Shown here piece by piece: positions 35,360-47,617 of a DNA stretch of 64,000 nucleotides. A program made the translations under genes and the position numbers. Every line of letters begins with the position of its first letter. The stretch's first letter is position 1. The stretch is from Buddleja alternifolia (taxonomy: Eukaryota; Streptophyta; Magnoliopsida; Lamiales; Scrophulariaceae), in the NCBI GenBank assembly GCA_019426215.1, contig CM033399.1, positions 33,985,022-34,049,021 of the forward strand. The letters run 5' to 3'. Below the pieces are notes generated by a model that worked only from the letters and a program-made list of their open reading frames with translations, was not told where the DNA came from and ran no database searches.

Positions 35360-36267
35360 GTGTCTGGTTGATCTATTAAATATTACACTTGATATAAAAA
35401 ATTGAGCTTTGCTCAGCATAGGACCATTCATTTTTATTTTCCCAAAAAGTCCAAAAAAAAATTTAGTTACATCAAAAAGTCAATAATCATGCAAAATATG
35501 ACACTTATGATCATAACCATATACACCCATTGGGGTTGTAGCATTAAATATATCATTTACATTGTCCGCACATCCAATCTCCTATTTCAAAATTATGTTA
35601 TATCTCTGATTATATTTACTTAATTATATGCATGTCAAATATATAAAATGTATATCGATTATGTATTTAAAAAATATTTATACAAGTGACATATATAATT
35701 AAAAATGTATTGCACTAATGGGGTGCTATTAGTTAAAAAATGTATTACACTCATATAACACTCGTACGTGTGTATAATTAAGAAATATATCTATTTCTCG
35801 TGTGCATTCTGAACTTAACGAATAATATTTGTACTTTTGAATTGAACCATTTGGTACACACTCTTTATATATCTTGTATTATACTTGATGAATAATATTC
35901 TAGTTTTGGCAAAAAAAAATTATTCATATGTAAAAATTAGAAATTATAATAAGAACTAATTGAATATTATACAATCAAAAACTACGAACATTAATAATTT
36001 ATCAAAATATTAACTATTTTCAACTAATGACTCATTAAAAATACTATTTCTATAAATTAAAATGAGTACAAATAATATTTCTTACAAATTTATATAGAAA
36101 TTAATCGTGTGTTTACTTCCAGATAATTTCATTAGTACTCGGACTTTTTCGAATCAGTTTATTTTTTATTTCCGTTACTTTTAACCAGTATTATCACCGT
36201 GACTTTAAATAAAATTTTATAATATATTCCTACATATTAAATAATAAATTTCTCTCAATCCCGTATT
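35360..36267. other. intergenic, no gene seen
   Basis: Very AT-rich, no supported feature. Confidence 0.4.
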
Positions 36268-36276
36268 TAACTAAAC

Positions 36277-38153
36277 GAAAAAATTAAAGAAATATTATAT
36301 ATTTTAATAATTATTCGAAAAATACCACAAAAAAAGAGTGGGTTCAAGAAATACCACAAAACGCCTTGCACTAAGGCGCATTCTGACATTGCGCCTTTGA
36401 GCAAGGCGTTTTCATAAAGCTGTCACTTTCAGCTTTTCCTGAATGCTCCTTTGGCCAAGGAGCTTTTAGCTTTTCCTGAATGCTCCTTTGGCTAAGGCGC
36501 TTTCATGTGCCCAATCTTTTTTATATCTCCTGCATCTCTTCTTCCATATTTATTAATTCATTCATTTCTTCTACATTTGGACCAAGATCAAGTATATCCA
36601 ACCTTTAATTAATTTACAGGTAATTTTTCAATTCATTGTTATTATTATTATTTAGTTAAATCTATTTTTACTAAGTTAATTATTTCATTTTGCTGTTTAT
36701 GATTTAAATGTTGTAAGATTTATACTAATTTAAACCTAGTTTTAAATTATAATTTAGAATCAAAGTAGGAATTAGTTAAATTGGGGGTAAATTTTAGTAT
36801 TGTAATTTATGTTGTTTGTATTTGTTGTTAAATTCGTTTTTTGACTTAGTTAATTTGAAGTGTATGTTATTGTCGTATGATTTATGCTAATTTAAACCTT
36901 AATTTTTAATTTTAATGTAGAACTTGAGTTATGTCTTAAATTAGAATACTAATTTAGTATTATAATTTATGTGGTTTGTTTATTAGAGTTTAGTGTATTC
37001 TAATTTGTATGTATCCTACCCAAAGATTAGTAGGTTCAATTTTAGGTATTTTAGTGTAAATTACGAATAATTTAAAAATTTTAAGGTGTATAATTATTAA
37101 ATATATTTTGACTTTTTGTCTTGTTATTGATTTTAGTGTTTATAGTTTGAACTTTGATATAATTTAGTAATATTCTACAGTTTGAACTATAATTTAATAA
37201 TTTAATAATTGATACTTTGATAAGTAAAAATTGTTCTTATCCAAAGCAATGAATTTAAGGTGGATAATTTTTGTTAAACAATATTACGAAGTTGATGAGT
37301 ATATGAAAACATATGAAGGAAGATTCTATCCATTGGCTGACAAGTATTATTGGGATACCTCAAATTTTGAGCTAGTTCACAACCTTTATTCGAAGAAGAA
37401 ACGACTTGTGGGCAGAAACGTGAGCAGTCGCATTCAAAATGAGATGGACTTGTAGAATATTGAGCACGTTTTTAATATTTTATTGTTTAATTAGTATTGA
37501 GTGTTTATGTTGTAATATTTTTCGTTTTAATAAAAAAATATTTTCTTATTTTGGACTTGTTTTTATTGCCTTTAAACGATAATAAAACTAAATATTATTG
37601 AATAATAATATAACTAATACTAATAAAGACGTTTTTATTGAACAAACTAAATATTATTGAACAATAATAAACTAATAGTTACAAAACTAAACATTATTGA
37701 ACAATAATAAAACTAATATTAATAAAACACAAAAAGGTTACAAAAAATAGTTACAAAGGTTTCTATTGTTGCCTTGGCCGTTGCACCTCTGTAAGGCAAA
37801 CTGTAGCAGAAATGGATGAATTAAAAGTTGATATACTTGGTCTTGGTCCAAATGTAGAAGAAATGAATGAATTAATAAACATGGAAGAAGAGATGCGGGG
37901 AGATATAGAAAAGATTGGGCACATGAAAGCGACTTAGCCAAAGGAGCATTCAGGAAAAGCTGAAAGCTCCTTGGCCAAAGGAGCATTCAGGAAAAGCTGA
38001 AAGTGACAGCTTTATGAAAACGCCTTGCTCAAAGGCGCAATGTCAAAATGCGTCTTAGAGTAAGGCGTTTTATGGTATTTCTTGAACCTGTTCTTTTTTT
38101 GTGGTAGTTTTCGAATAATTATTAAAATATATAATATTTCTTTAATTTTCTCC
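36277..38153. mobile_element. long-TIR Mutator-like element, 1877 bp, TSD TAACTAAAC
   Basis: About 330 bases at each end are inverted copies with few differences. They share AAACGCCTTGC...AAGGCG, a duplicated GCTTTTCCTGAATGCTCC unit, and CTTTCATGTGCCCAATC. The exact 9-bp TAACTAAAC flanks the element (36268-36276 and 38154-38162), diagnostic of Mutator transposition. The interior keeps a transposase-tail fragment at 37231-37455. Confidence 0.88.
37231..37455 (+). pseudogene. MULE transposase C-terminal fragment
   Basis: The frame encodes QYYEVDEYMKTYEGRF, then DKYYWDT, KKRLVGRN and RIQNEMD before the stop. That order (YxxxxYxxxY, a Trp after Asp-Lys, a Gly-Arg basic motif, R-I-x-N-E-M-D) is typical of the end of plant Mutator-type transposases. 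Only about 70 residues survive, with no DDE or SWIM domain, so it is an internal-deletion relic inside the long-TIR element. Confidence 0.6.
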
Positions 38154-38162
38154 TAACTAAAC

Positions 38163-39660
38163 TGGGGGTGTACTAAAAAATAATAAGTAAACATCAATTG
38201 AGATAGAATATTGGGACTTTATTCTATAATCGTAGCCCGTACGACGCGCAACAATGATGGGGATTGAAGATGGAGGATAACGTGGCAGTTAATGAGTGGG
38301 TCATTCCTCTCTCCAATAATTCAATTAACTTTTTCTCCAGTGGGCCAACGTTCCCTTTTGGACCCATTGTTTTTTTGGCAGATAAACCCACAGCACCCAC
38401 CATATACAATGACATAAAGCTATACTAGACCGACGTAACATATGTCGATATTCATCTTTCAATTCATATGATTGGTACTGAATTCGAATTCAAACTATTA
38501 TAAATTATGATTTTTTATTTTTTTATGAAATTAGATAGAATTTTTATGATCCAAATTTATCAAGTTAGATATGTAGGGTATTTCACTTTCTTTTGAATTT
38601 TTTTTTTTAAAAAAACCTATACTAGACCGAGTTTAATGTGATTTTTTTCTTTTTTTTTTTGGTGAACAAAAGTTCGGGTATGACCGGTTCCGATTATCTA
38701 CGACGAATCAAAATATTTTTGAGGGACAAAAAATTGCTTACAAAAATACTTATAAATTATTTACCAACACCACACCATCGAACTTACAAATCACCAACCA
38801 ACACCACGCTCGCAGAGTCAAGGGGGAACCAAACCACTATTGTTTTTTTATAGAAAAAAAAAAAACCACTATTGTTTTTTTTTCACTTGAAGTGACTTGT
38901 TCCTTCCATTTGGCAAAGCAAGGGAATGTGGATGCACATGAGACCAAGTGTCCAACTCCATGTTTTTCTCTAAAAATAAATCAAAAGGAGAATTATTACA
39001 GTTTTGTTTCTCTGTGTCTAGATATCATTTAAATATTTTGATATTTATAGTTTTGTGGGACAGATGTCACGAAATGCAGAGTGGAAATGAAAATTTTGTT
39101 TTAAAGTTGTTGAGGATAAGATTGATTTTACCAAAATATGGACATAAGTCAGACATTGTTTTACTTAATTTTGATTTCACAAACATGAGGTCCACTAATT
39201 GTCGATTTGAAGCAAATAGATAAGATAGTAGAGATCCAAAAATTGATCCATTTCATGGGGTCCAAAATGGATCCGAATTGTATACAGTCAATCTAGTATT
39301 ATCATGGAAAATACTTATTTTATGTTATAAAAATCAAATGTTAATCCTCAAATTATTCTCCAATTTATCAAATTAGTTTTAGGGTTCAAAATGGATAAAA
39401 AAAATCGGTGTTGAAAGAATCCATTTTGGAACTTGGATTGTATACAATGAATCATCTCTAGAACAAAATAATGATGTTTGAGCTTGAGTTGAGTTTCGAT
39501 TAAACACTTAAGCTAATTTTCTTAAATTTGTTTGCACCATTAGTTGGAATTCAGTCTACTAAATACGAGAAAACTAAATATACAACTTTATTAGCGTGCT
39601 TCTAAATATGAAAAATACAAAATAAAATCTTAAGTTAAAATTGAAAAGTGAACAATTTGT
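38163..39660. other. intergenic with a dispersed repeat copy
   Basis: At 39165-39275 the stretch around AACATGAGGTCCACTAATTG and CATTTCATGGGGTCCAAAA repeats 26615-26760. No gene seen. Confidence 0.4.
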
Positions 39661-39749
39661 TGAGACGTGAAGATGACAATGGTCCTTTGAATGCCTTGAT
39701 CCACCTTGGTGCTAAGGTTGCACTATCAAGCCCTTGAAGGGATTGTACT

Positions 39750-40020
39750 AAAATGGCCCCTTTAGATTTTGCTATGAGAAGGGGTTCGACTCATGTTATT
39801 CTTGAAGGCGATTGTGTAAAGGTTATTAGAAAGCTTCGTTCTTTGGAGTTAGATTTTATAGATTTGGGTCGTTCTGTTGAGTGTATCTTTTTTTTTCTTT
39901 TATTAAACATTCGGGCAAATAAATAGGCACTTTATTGCAAGATCTAATTTTGAAACCAAAAGTTTGCTTGTTCTTTTAGCAACAAATGCTTTGGTTTTGA
40001 ATTTCTCCACTACTTGAGTA
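39750..40020 (+). pseudogene. LINE RNase H (RVT_3) domain relic
   Basis: Translation over a few frames gives PLDFAMRRGSTHVILEGDC then VIRKLRSLELDFIDLG, the usual plant LINE RNase H pattern (A/DxAxxxGxxHVILEGDxxxVIxxL). A degraded tail (ARSNFETKSLLVLL) follows. Stops and frame changes make it a relic. Confidence 0.6.
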
Positions 40021-40580
40021 ATATATCACCGTTTTCTCCTTTTATTTTTTTTAGAAAAAAAAAAGGAAAAAAAACTCTACCACTTTGTGCTCCAAACAAT
40101 TATTTGAATCAAGAAATTTATTTATTGACTTTCAAATTTCAACGAGTGATATTTCCCAAGTGGCCCTTTCAATGATTAATGAATTCAATCCCTGTAAGTC
40201 ACATGCATTTAGCATTGATTATTGGTGTTTTACTCGAAAAATTAAAAGAAAATGAGAAGTTGACTTTGGTGGAAATTAATTTATTATCGCACTGCCTTAA
40301 TTAGCTAGCCCATTATGGAGATTGATTATCTGTTTCTGGTAAATATTTAATTAGAAATAATGAAGTCTATTTGTGTAACATGCACTTATTCGTCCCGCCT
40401 GCCCCAATTCATGTACTAGGACATTAATGTTTGCCGACTTTTATCAAAACTTGTCGATTTAGCAACACAAAAAATAATATTGATTAGAATTTAATCTTAA
40501 AAAAAGGTTATAAGTCAAAGGCTTTTTCTTCATCGATTTTTCACATTCTCTAAATCTAATAAATCTCGATTACTTAAAAA
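40021..40580. other. intergenic, no gene seen
   Basis: AT-rich, nothing supported. Confidence 0.4.
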
Positions 40581-40923
40581 TAGAAGTGCATATGAGGCTA
40601 GCTCAAGTCGAGCCTAACCAAATTGCTCGGCTCGAGTTTGACCTTAAACCAAAATTTTAGAACTCGAGCTCGACAAGCCTGAGCAAATGAACTCGAGCTC
40701 AAGCTTGAGCCTTGGTCAAGACAAGTCGAGCCGAGCTCGAGATCGAACTCGAGTTTGAAAAATAAATATATAATAAATATTTTTTATTAATATATAAATA
40801 TAATTAGTGTTTTTATTAATATATATTATTAATATAATCATGGAAGAATTAAAATATATCATTATATAAATAATATTATAAAATAAAATATTATATATAT
40901 TAATTAATAAATAAATAAAATAT
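40581..40923. mobile_element. left arm of a CTCGAG-rich hAT-like element split by the MULE
   Basis: Begins TAGAAGTGCATATGAGGC, then AGCTCAAGTCGAGCC and repeated CTCGAGCTC words. Its counterpart (52636-52727) ends GGCCACCTCTA, which inverted reads TAGAGGTGGCC, a hAT-like end. The large Mutator-like element sits between the two arms. An 8-bp duplication for the older element is not evident. Confidence 0.55.
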
Positions 40924-41942
40924 GGGAAATTTACATGCACACCCCCTCACTTTTGGAAAATGACAAGGACACCCCCTGTCAGCGTCTGATATCGCCGGAC
41001 TGTGCAAAATGACATTTTTGCCCCCCCCCCCCCGAAAAACTGACTTTAAAAAAAAAGTAGAAAAAAAATATTTTGTGCACGGACAAAAATGCCCCTCTGT
41101 CTATAACAAAGAAAGAATATCACGTTGGCGCTCATTTTTCACGATCAAAACCTGTGTTCACTCTCTCTTCCAAAAACTGTTCATCTCCTCCACCAACTCG
41201 CCGATCGCCTATCGCATTGTGCTTCCCGTTGACATTGTCGAGTAACTGAAGCGTTTTGGTGCGTCGTTTCGGGATTTCAGACGGGATACAGTCATGAAAA
41301 GGTAAGCATCCTACCCTATTTTGATTTTTTCAAACAAATGTCCAAATATCTTTGTATAACCGTATATTTCCACATATTTTGTGTGTTAGATGTCGGTAGT
41401 ACTCTGATTTTCAGAATTAGGGTTTCTGTGAAGAAAAATATGGGTTTTCATTTTATTTTTTTACTTTTTTTGTTCATTGGAGTAATACCCACATGATAAA
41501 GGATGTATTGATCAGTTTTTGCCTAAAAGTTTGCATTTTAACGCAAACCCAACAAACCTAATTTTAAAGCGGGGAATTAGGGGAAACTGGATATTTCAGT
41601 TTGTTTTCTGCTTTTAACATGTTATTTTGTTTGTTTTTCAAGTTTTATTAGTCACATTACACTGATTTGGACTATTTTGCACTTGTTATATGTGTAGTCA
41701 TTATGCACTAGCTATATTTGTACTGATACTGGATATGTGTTCATTTTACAGATATGCCCCCCCCTCCCGTGGATATGATATTCTAGTGCATGCTTTGGGT
41801 GATCAAGATGTGTTGCCGAATATTTATCCTAAGAAGTATAGCTATCAAGAGTTGATAGATGATATTGCTGGTACAACATGTATGCCTGAAGATTGGTACA
41901 TGTCGAATGCACCAAAATATAATTACTGTTCTCACAAGAATC

Positions 41943-43338
41943 TGTAGTACTCGTAAGTCCAGTTCGAACCCTAGAGACTGATTGATCAAATAACAAAGGG
42001 GGTTTTGAAGATTTAATTAACTAAAATTGTAGAAAATAAATGCTTGAAAATTCAATTAACGGAAAATACGATTCAAGAGAAATTCAACCCTTAATTCACA
42101 CATTGATCATAGACACCTAAATTACTATTCACACATTGATTACTTAGCCAAGAATCTAAATAACCAGCTATCTAGATCCCTATAATCTTCCTTATATCAT
42201 CAATCAAAGCCCAGCACCCGATTAAATTCTTATTATTAACTGATTCGGTATTAAGCAATCCTAATCAAATTAATAACAGCATAACGAATTAGAAGCGACT
42301 AAGGATAAACAATAGTTTAAGCAAGCGCCAACTATTTAATTTATTCCAATGTTTCCCTTAGGTTATCAACAAAAATTGGGAAACTAATCATGAAAACCTA
42401 ATTGCTACATGCACAAATCAAACATAACAATTACGGATTATGAAGATTTGTTAGCAAACAATTGACATATATAATCAACTAATATGCATCTTAGATAATC
42501 ATATACACAATTGTAAGAATTGAAATCAAGAAACAAAATATAATCAAACTGTGAATAGATTAAAATAAAAGCTTCGTGTCTCACAATGTATGAATTAATT
42601 GGAATTCTCTTGAATCGAAATAAAAACTTAGCTAATAATAATTGTAAGCATAAAACTTGAAAATACTATTTTTCTAACTCTCTTCTCCTTGTTTTTTTTC
42701 TTCTTCTATTTTAAGTCTTGCAAGACATATATATAGGCAATGAAAAGATGCTATAATCATGGAGAGAATATATTCTCTCTTCTTTTATCAAGACATGGAG
42801 AATATATTCTTCTCTTTAACATCAAAACATAGATAATATATTCTTCCCTTTACACCTTGAATTGCCTCTAATTAACCATCAAATCTGACTTCGACTCCTT
42901 CTAGAAAGTTGTAGATTCGTGTGTTATCTTTCAATTCCAATAGGCCTTGACTAAATCCAAGATACATAACTCTAGTTATGAATTTTTCACCAAATCTGCG
43001 CATTCCAGTCCAGTCCAGAACAGAATTCTTCTTTAAATTCTTCAACACTTTCGAGCCCTTTAACTTCCGAACTGGGTCGGGACTTCTTCATAAGAAATAT
43101 AGGCCTTTTTCTTAGCTTTCCAACTAGATAAAATTTAATAGAAAATAATGTCTGCATCTCCAGATATATCAGTATTTCCGAAACATCGCCAAATCTGCCA
43201 TTTTGATTGAAATTGAAATTTTGCACTTCAAATCTTGCCCAAACCACAAAATGCGATAAAATCAGTTCCAATGGCCATATAATCACAATAAAATACTAAA
43301 GATAGAGGAAATAAAATATATAAATATTGCACTTATCA
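41943..43338 (-). mobile_element. LTR (probably solo) inside the transposase gene
   Basis: The block interrupts the transposase frame after SHKN and the frame resumes with DTLSLCW. It starts TGTAGTACTCG and ends GCACTTATCA (TG...CA). On the minus strand a TATA box (CCTATATATATG) lies near 42735, splitting a U3-like from an R/U5-like part. Flanks (GAATC before, AAGAT after) are not a clean 5-bp duplication, so the exact edges or later mutation remain open. Confidence 0.6.
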
Positions 43339-43726
43339 AAGATACACTTTCATTATGTTGGAAGATCTCTTGTGAGTTAGAGGGCACATTTGATAGGTTA
43401 CCTATTACATGTGAAGATGATCTTAAAAAAATGTTTGAAGGAAACAAAAAGAATAAGGAAATTCATTTATGGATTACTGGGAAAGTTGTAGAGCCTATTG
43501 AAGTAATATCTGCTATCATAGATTTGGTTAGTGACAGACTGACAGTGATGATGAGGGTGGTGAGGGGGAAAATGAAGTGGGGGGTGATGCTGGATTTGTG
43601 TTTGAAGGTGAAGTGAGTGAGGGAATAAATGAAAATGGGGGTGTTGATAGGGTTAATGAGACTGAAGTTGTGCAGGGAGAGGGTAATGAAAGTGTTCTGA
43701 CTGAATGTGATCAAAGAACTCAAGTT

Positions 43727-43882
43727 GATCAAACTGTGGAGGATGAAGCATTGCAGACTGATGATAATCAAACTGTGGTGGATGAAGCATTGCAGAATGA
43801 TGATAATCAAACTGTGGTGGATGAAGCATTGCAAACTGATGATAATCAAACTGTGGTGGATGAAGACATACAGAATGATGGT
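43727..43882 (+). repeat. 39-bp in-frame tandem repeat, four units
   Basis: Units at 43727, 43766, 43805 and 43844 each encode a 13-residue acidic repeat (NQTVVDEALQTDD type). They lie in the N-terminal acidic part of the transposase pseudogene and keep its reading frame. Confidence 0.92.
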
Positions 43883-44579
43883 GATCCTGTGGGCCAAGAT
43901 GATGAATTGCAAACTGAAATACATCCTCAATGTGATGAAACTGGAGTGAATGATGATCTATTTGGCCAAGAGGATGATCAAAATGATCGATTTAAGTATG
44001 AAAGTGATATGGTTGAGGTTGAGGATTGGATAGACACTGATGATGAGGGTGTAGGCATTCAAATGAGAGATGTTGGGGAATCCTGTGGGTGATGTTGATG
44101 GACAGAATGAAGGTGAAGGTGTTGCTAATGGTTCTGAGGTTGATGGACAAGATAATGCAAGGGCCAACCTTGAGGGCAATGATGAGATAATGAATAATTA
44201 CTCATCTGATGACCACTGTGGTCCCCATGATGGACAAAGTTCAGATGATTCTGATAGTGAAACTGACCCTATGTTAAGATATTTGAATAATATAGAGTAA
44301 GAAGGTTAAGAGGGCAGGATAAGGCTACAAGTGGATGATATGTTTGCTAATATCACTAAGTACAAGGAAGTATTAAGAGACTATGCCATCTAAGAAGGAT
44401 TTGAGTTGAAAAGATTGAAAAATGAGAGGACAAGAGTTATTGTGAAGTGTGCTGCTGACAGATACCCATGGAGGATTCATGCATCTCTATTGCCTGATGG
44501 TATTACTTACTGCATCAAAAGCTACACCAATCAGCACTCATGTGTAAGGGTGACAAGTGTGAAAGAGGCAACTGCTACT

Positions 44580-45626
44580 CAGGGACGGATACAGGAATGA
44601 AACGTTGGGGGGGCCGAATTACCGCTAATATTTTTCTTGACAAAATTTGTACGTAAATATTCAATTTTTTTTTAGTTTTAATAGATAAATAAAATAACAA
44701 TAATCAGATGTAAAAAATTTGACTTTTAATAAAACTTAACTTAGTTGAAGTATACGAGCAATTCTTGAAAAAATCTATCTAAGCTTTATACAACATTCTT
44801 TTATCATAAAATTCATCTATAACAGACTACGTATCAAGATGACTACGACTGAATATGAAAATACACATAAAAAATGACTTTGCCCATTTTATACAAGCAA
44901 TTATTTCTTAAAAATAAAGCTTTGCTTTTTACAAATCAAAGCATAATTAAGCGAATCAAGAAAATAACACCAAAAAGATAAAAGATAATTCAATCGAAAA
45001 ATCTCAATAGTATTATAATGACAATTTTTCGAAATACTATTAAATAAAAACTTTTAAAATGCTGGTAGACTTTTTTGCTTTTAGATTTGTAGATGTTGTA
45101 CTTTTTCTTCTAAAAAGTGCTTCTTATAGATTTTAGGTAAAAAATTATTAATTCTAATTTTAATCTTAATAAGTATAGGAGAGAAATTCAAAAACTAATA
45201 TTAGAGATGTTGACAATTTAACTACCATTTTTTCTTTTGTTATTTTTTAATTCAAAATAAGTATTTCTTTAATTGAAAACAAATATCTAAAGTAGAAGAA
45301 AATAAGACCTTCTTTTCCAACTTTGTAATTGTTTTTTAATTCAAAACAAGCACCCTTTTTATGTTAAACTAGTTAAAATAGATATCTAAATAATTTTAAA
45401 AAAACACAAAGCTTAGGAAGAGTTACTGCTGACTCGAACCCTGACCACTCGGATATGTCAATGTCTTAAGCAGCCTTGCAGCGCCAACTGTGCTACAGCC
45501 TCTGTTTGTACAATTTTAACAAACGTTTAATATATTTGAAGGAAGGGCCACAACATAAACTTATATATATACCCGACATTGAAAATTTGAAGTCTAGCCC
45601 CCCCGGCCCCACTGGTTCCGTCCCTG
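44580..45626. mobile_element. non-autonomous hAT element, 1047 bp, TSD CTGCTACT
   Basis: The ends CAGGGACGGATACAG and, inverted, CAGGGACGGAACCAG are classic plant hAT termini. The exact 8-bp CTGCTACT lies on both sides (44572-44579 and 45627-45634), and removing one copy and the element restores the transposase frame across ACT/TGG. No transposase is encoded. Confidence 0.93.
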
Positions 45627-46790
45627 CTGCTACTTGGATGGCCACAAAATTGGTTGATGTGCTTAGGGCTAATCCTGATATGAAGCCCAAAGGTAACACA
45701 AATGAGCTTCAGAAATATGGTTTGGACCCACCATACATGCAAATTTATAGAGTAAAAAAAAAAGCTCTTGAGATGATTGAAGGAGGTCATATTGAGTCAT
45801 ATGCTAAATTGCCCCATTAGGCTGAGATGGTGATGAGAACAAATCCAAACAGTAATGTCAAATTTCAGTATAGCTTGTATGAAGAAGGAGAGGATGGTGA
45901 TGAGGTGTTAGCTGAGCCTATTCCACCACCTCCTTCATTCAAGAGAATGTTCATAGGGTTGAATGCTTTGAAGGAGAACTTTTTAAGAGGTTGCAGTCCA
46001 TTTTTGGGAGTAGATGGATGTCACCTTAAATCTCTTTAGTCTTTATGGAGGGGTGCTCTTGGCAGCAGTTGGCCTCCCAACAATGGCCTATTTCCTTTGG
46101 CTTATGCAGTGGTTGAGGTTGAATGCCAGGAAAGTTGGGGCTTCTTCTTCAGCTGCCTTCATCAGATGCTTGGTGGGTTCAGTCAAGATAAAACTTGGAC
46201 TATTATAAGTGATAGGCAGAAGGTATGTACAAGGGGTGTTTTGGTAATATAATAGTTGTGTTATGGGGTATATTTGTTAGTTATATCATACAGTTATTAA
46301 TTGATTTTTATGTAATTTTTTAGGGACTGGAGAATGCAGTGGCAGATGTGATTCCTCATGCTATTAACAGGAGGTGTGCCAGACACATCTTTAGCTAAGT
46401 TCATGAAAAATTATGCTGGGGTGCAATTGAAAAAGTACTTCCGGATGGCTGCAAGGTCTTATAATGAGCAAGGTTTCAATTTTGTCATTGACAAAATCAA
46501 AAAACTAAACAAAGAGACACATGATTGGAAGAAGATTGACAAGAGGCTATGGTCTAGGCATGCCTACCCTATTGACCTGAAAAATGACCATGTCACAAGC
46601 AACATTGCAGAATCATTCAATGCATGGATTGGGGCACAGAGATACAAGCCTATATCGACATTGTTGGAGGGTATAAGATACAAAGTGATGTCAAGACTTC
46701 ACATTAGGAATCAAAAGTGGAGGGGTTGGACAAATGACATCATACCTAACATATTGAAGAAATTGAATGGACAGGTGGCATGGTCCAAGC

Positions 46791-47617
46791 AATGTTTTTA
46801 AACCCGGACCGGTGGGTGAACCGGAAAAATTATCGGGTCACTGGGTCATTGGTTTGACCGGTCGAACCGTTTCCAAAAAATCGGTTGACCCATATACATT
46901 GTGTATGTATATATATAATAGTTTGTTACTCTTTTTGTATTTAATTGTAAAATTAACTTTTACTTAATTTGAAAACTTAAGTCATAATTCTACTAATGAC
47001 TAATGAGCCACCTACCTACATGCTATATACTACACGGCCACGCCATAACAAAAAATGCCACAACTTCACATGCATTCACCTTGAGACTAGGACCTATGTA
47101 GTACATATCACATTTATGAGAAATTGACTTTTGATAAAAGAAAATAACCAAAAGCTTAAAGTAACTCTTCTCTTGCTACAATGATAAAAGAGAAGTGGTG
47201 AAGGCAGATTCAAACTGAATAGCAATTTTCTAGCCGAAAATGAAAATTGAAGAGAAGACTAGCGGTGTCTTCACCTGTCGAGGGAAGGTGCTGCTACAGG
47301 TGAGATTGAGGAAAAGCTGAAAAAGGTAGAAAATTGTAGCGTTTAAGTTCTTGAGTTTGAGTTGTAGGTGAGAATCATATAAACCCTCAAATGTTATGTG
47401 TCTTTCTTTCTTTTTAGCTTGAAATAAGGAAAGAATGAGAAGAAAAAGATGGAAAAAATTGCCTTTAGAAACAGGTCCGGTCCGAGTCGCCGGTTTTATA
47501 CCAGTTCCAGCTGGGTCCATTGCCACCCGCTGCAGGTACACACCCGAACCGACACAATTGCTGGTTCCCGGTTAAACCAGCCGGACCGGCCGGTCCGGTC
47601 CGGGTTTAAAAACATTA
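46791..47617. mobile_element. Mutator-type non-autonomous element (GTTTTTAAACCCGG ends)
   Basis: Twenty-base perfect TIRs: AATGTTTTTAAACCCGGACC at the left and its complement at 47597-47616, with further CCGGTCCGG palindromes. The 9-bp GGTCCAAGC lies at 46782-46790 and 47618-47626, separated on the right by one extra A. It interrupts the transposase gene between its nuclease and SWIM parts. Confidence 0.88.

Noticed and set aside
43463..43930. 155-codon minus-strand frame rich in repeated HHSLIII
   Set aside because: Antisense shadow of the acidic 39-bp repeats in the transposase pseudogene.
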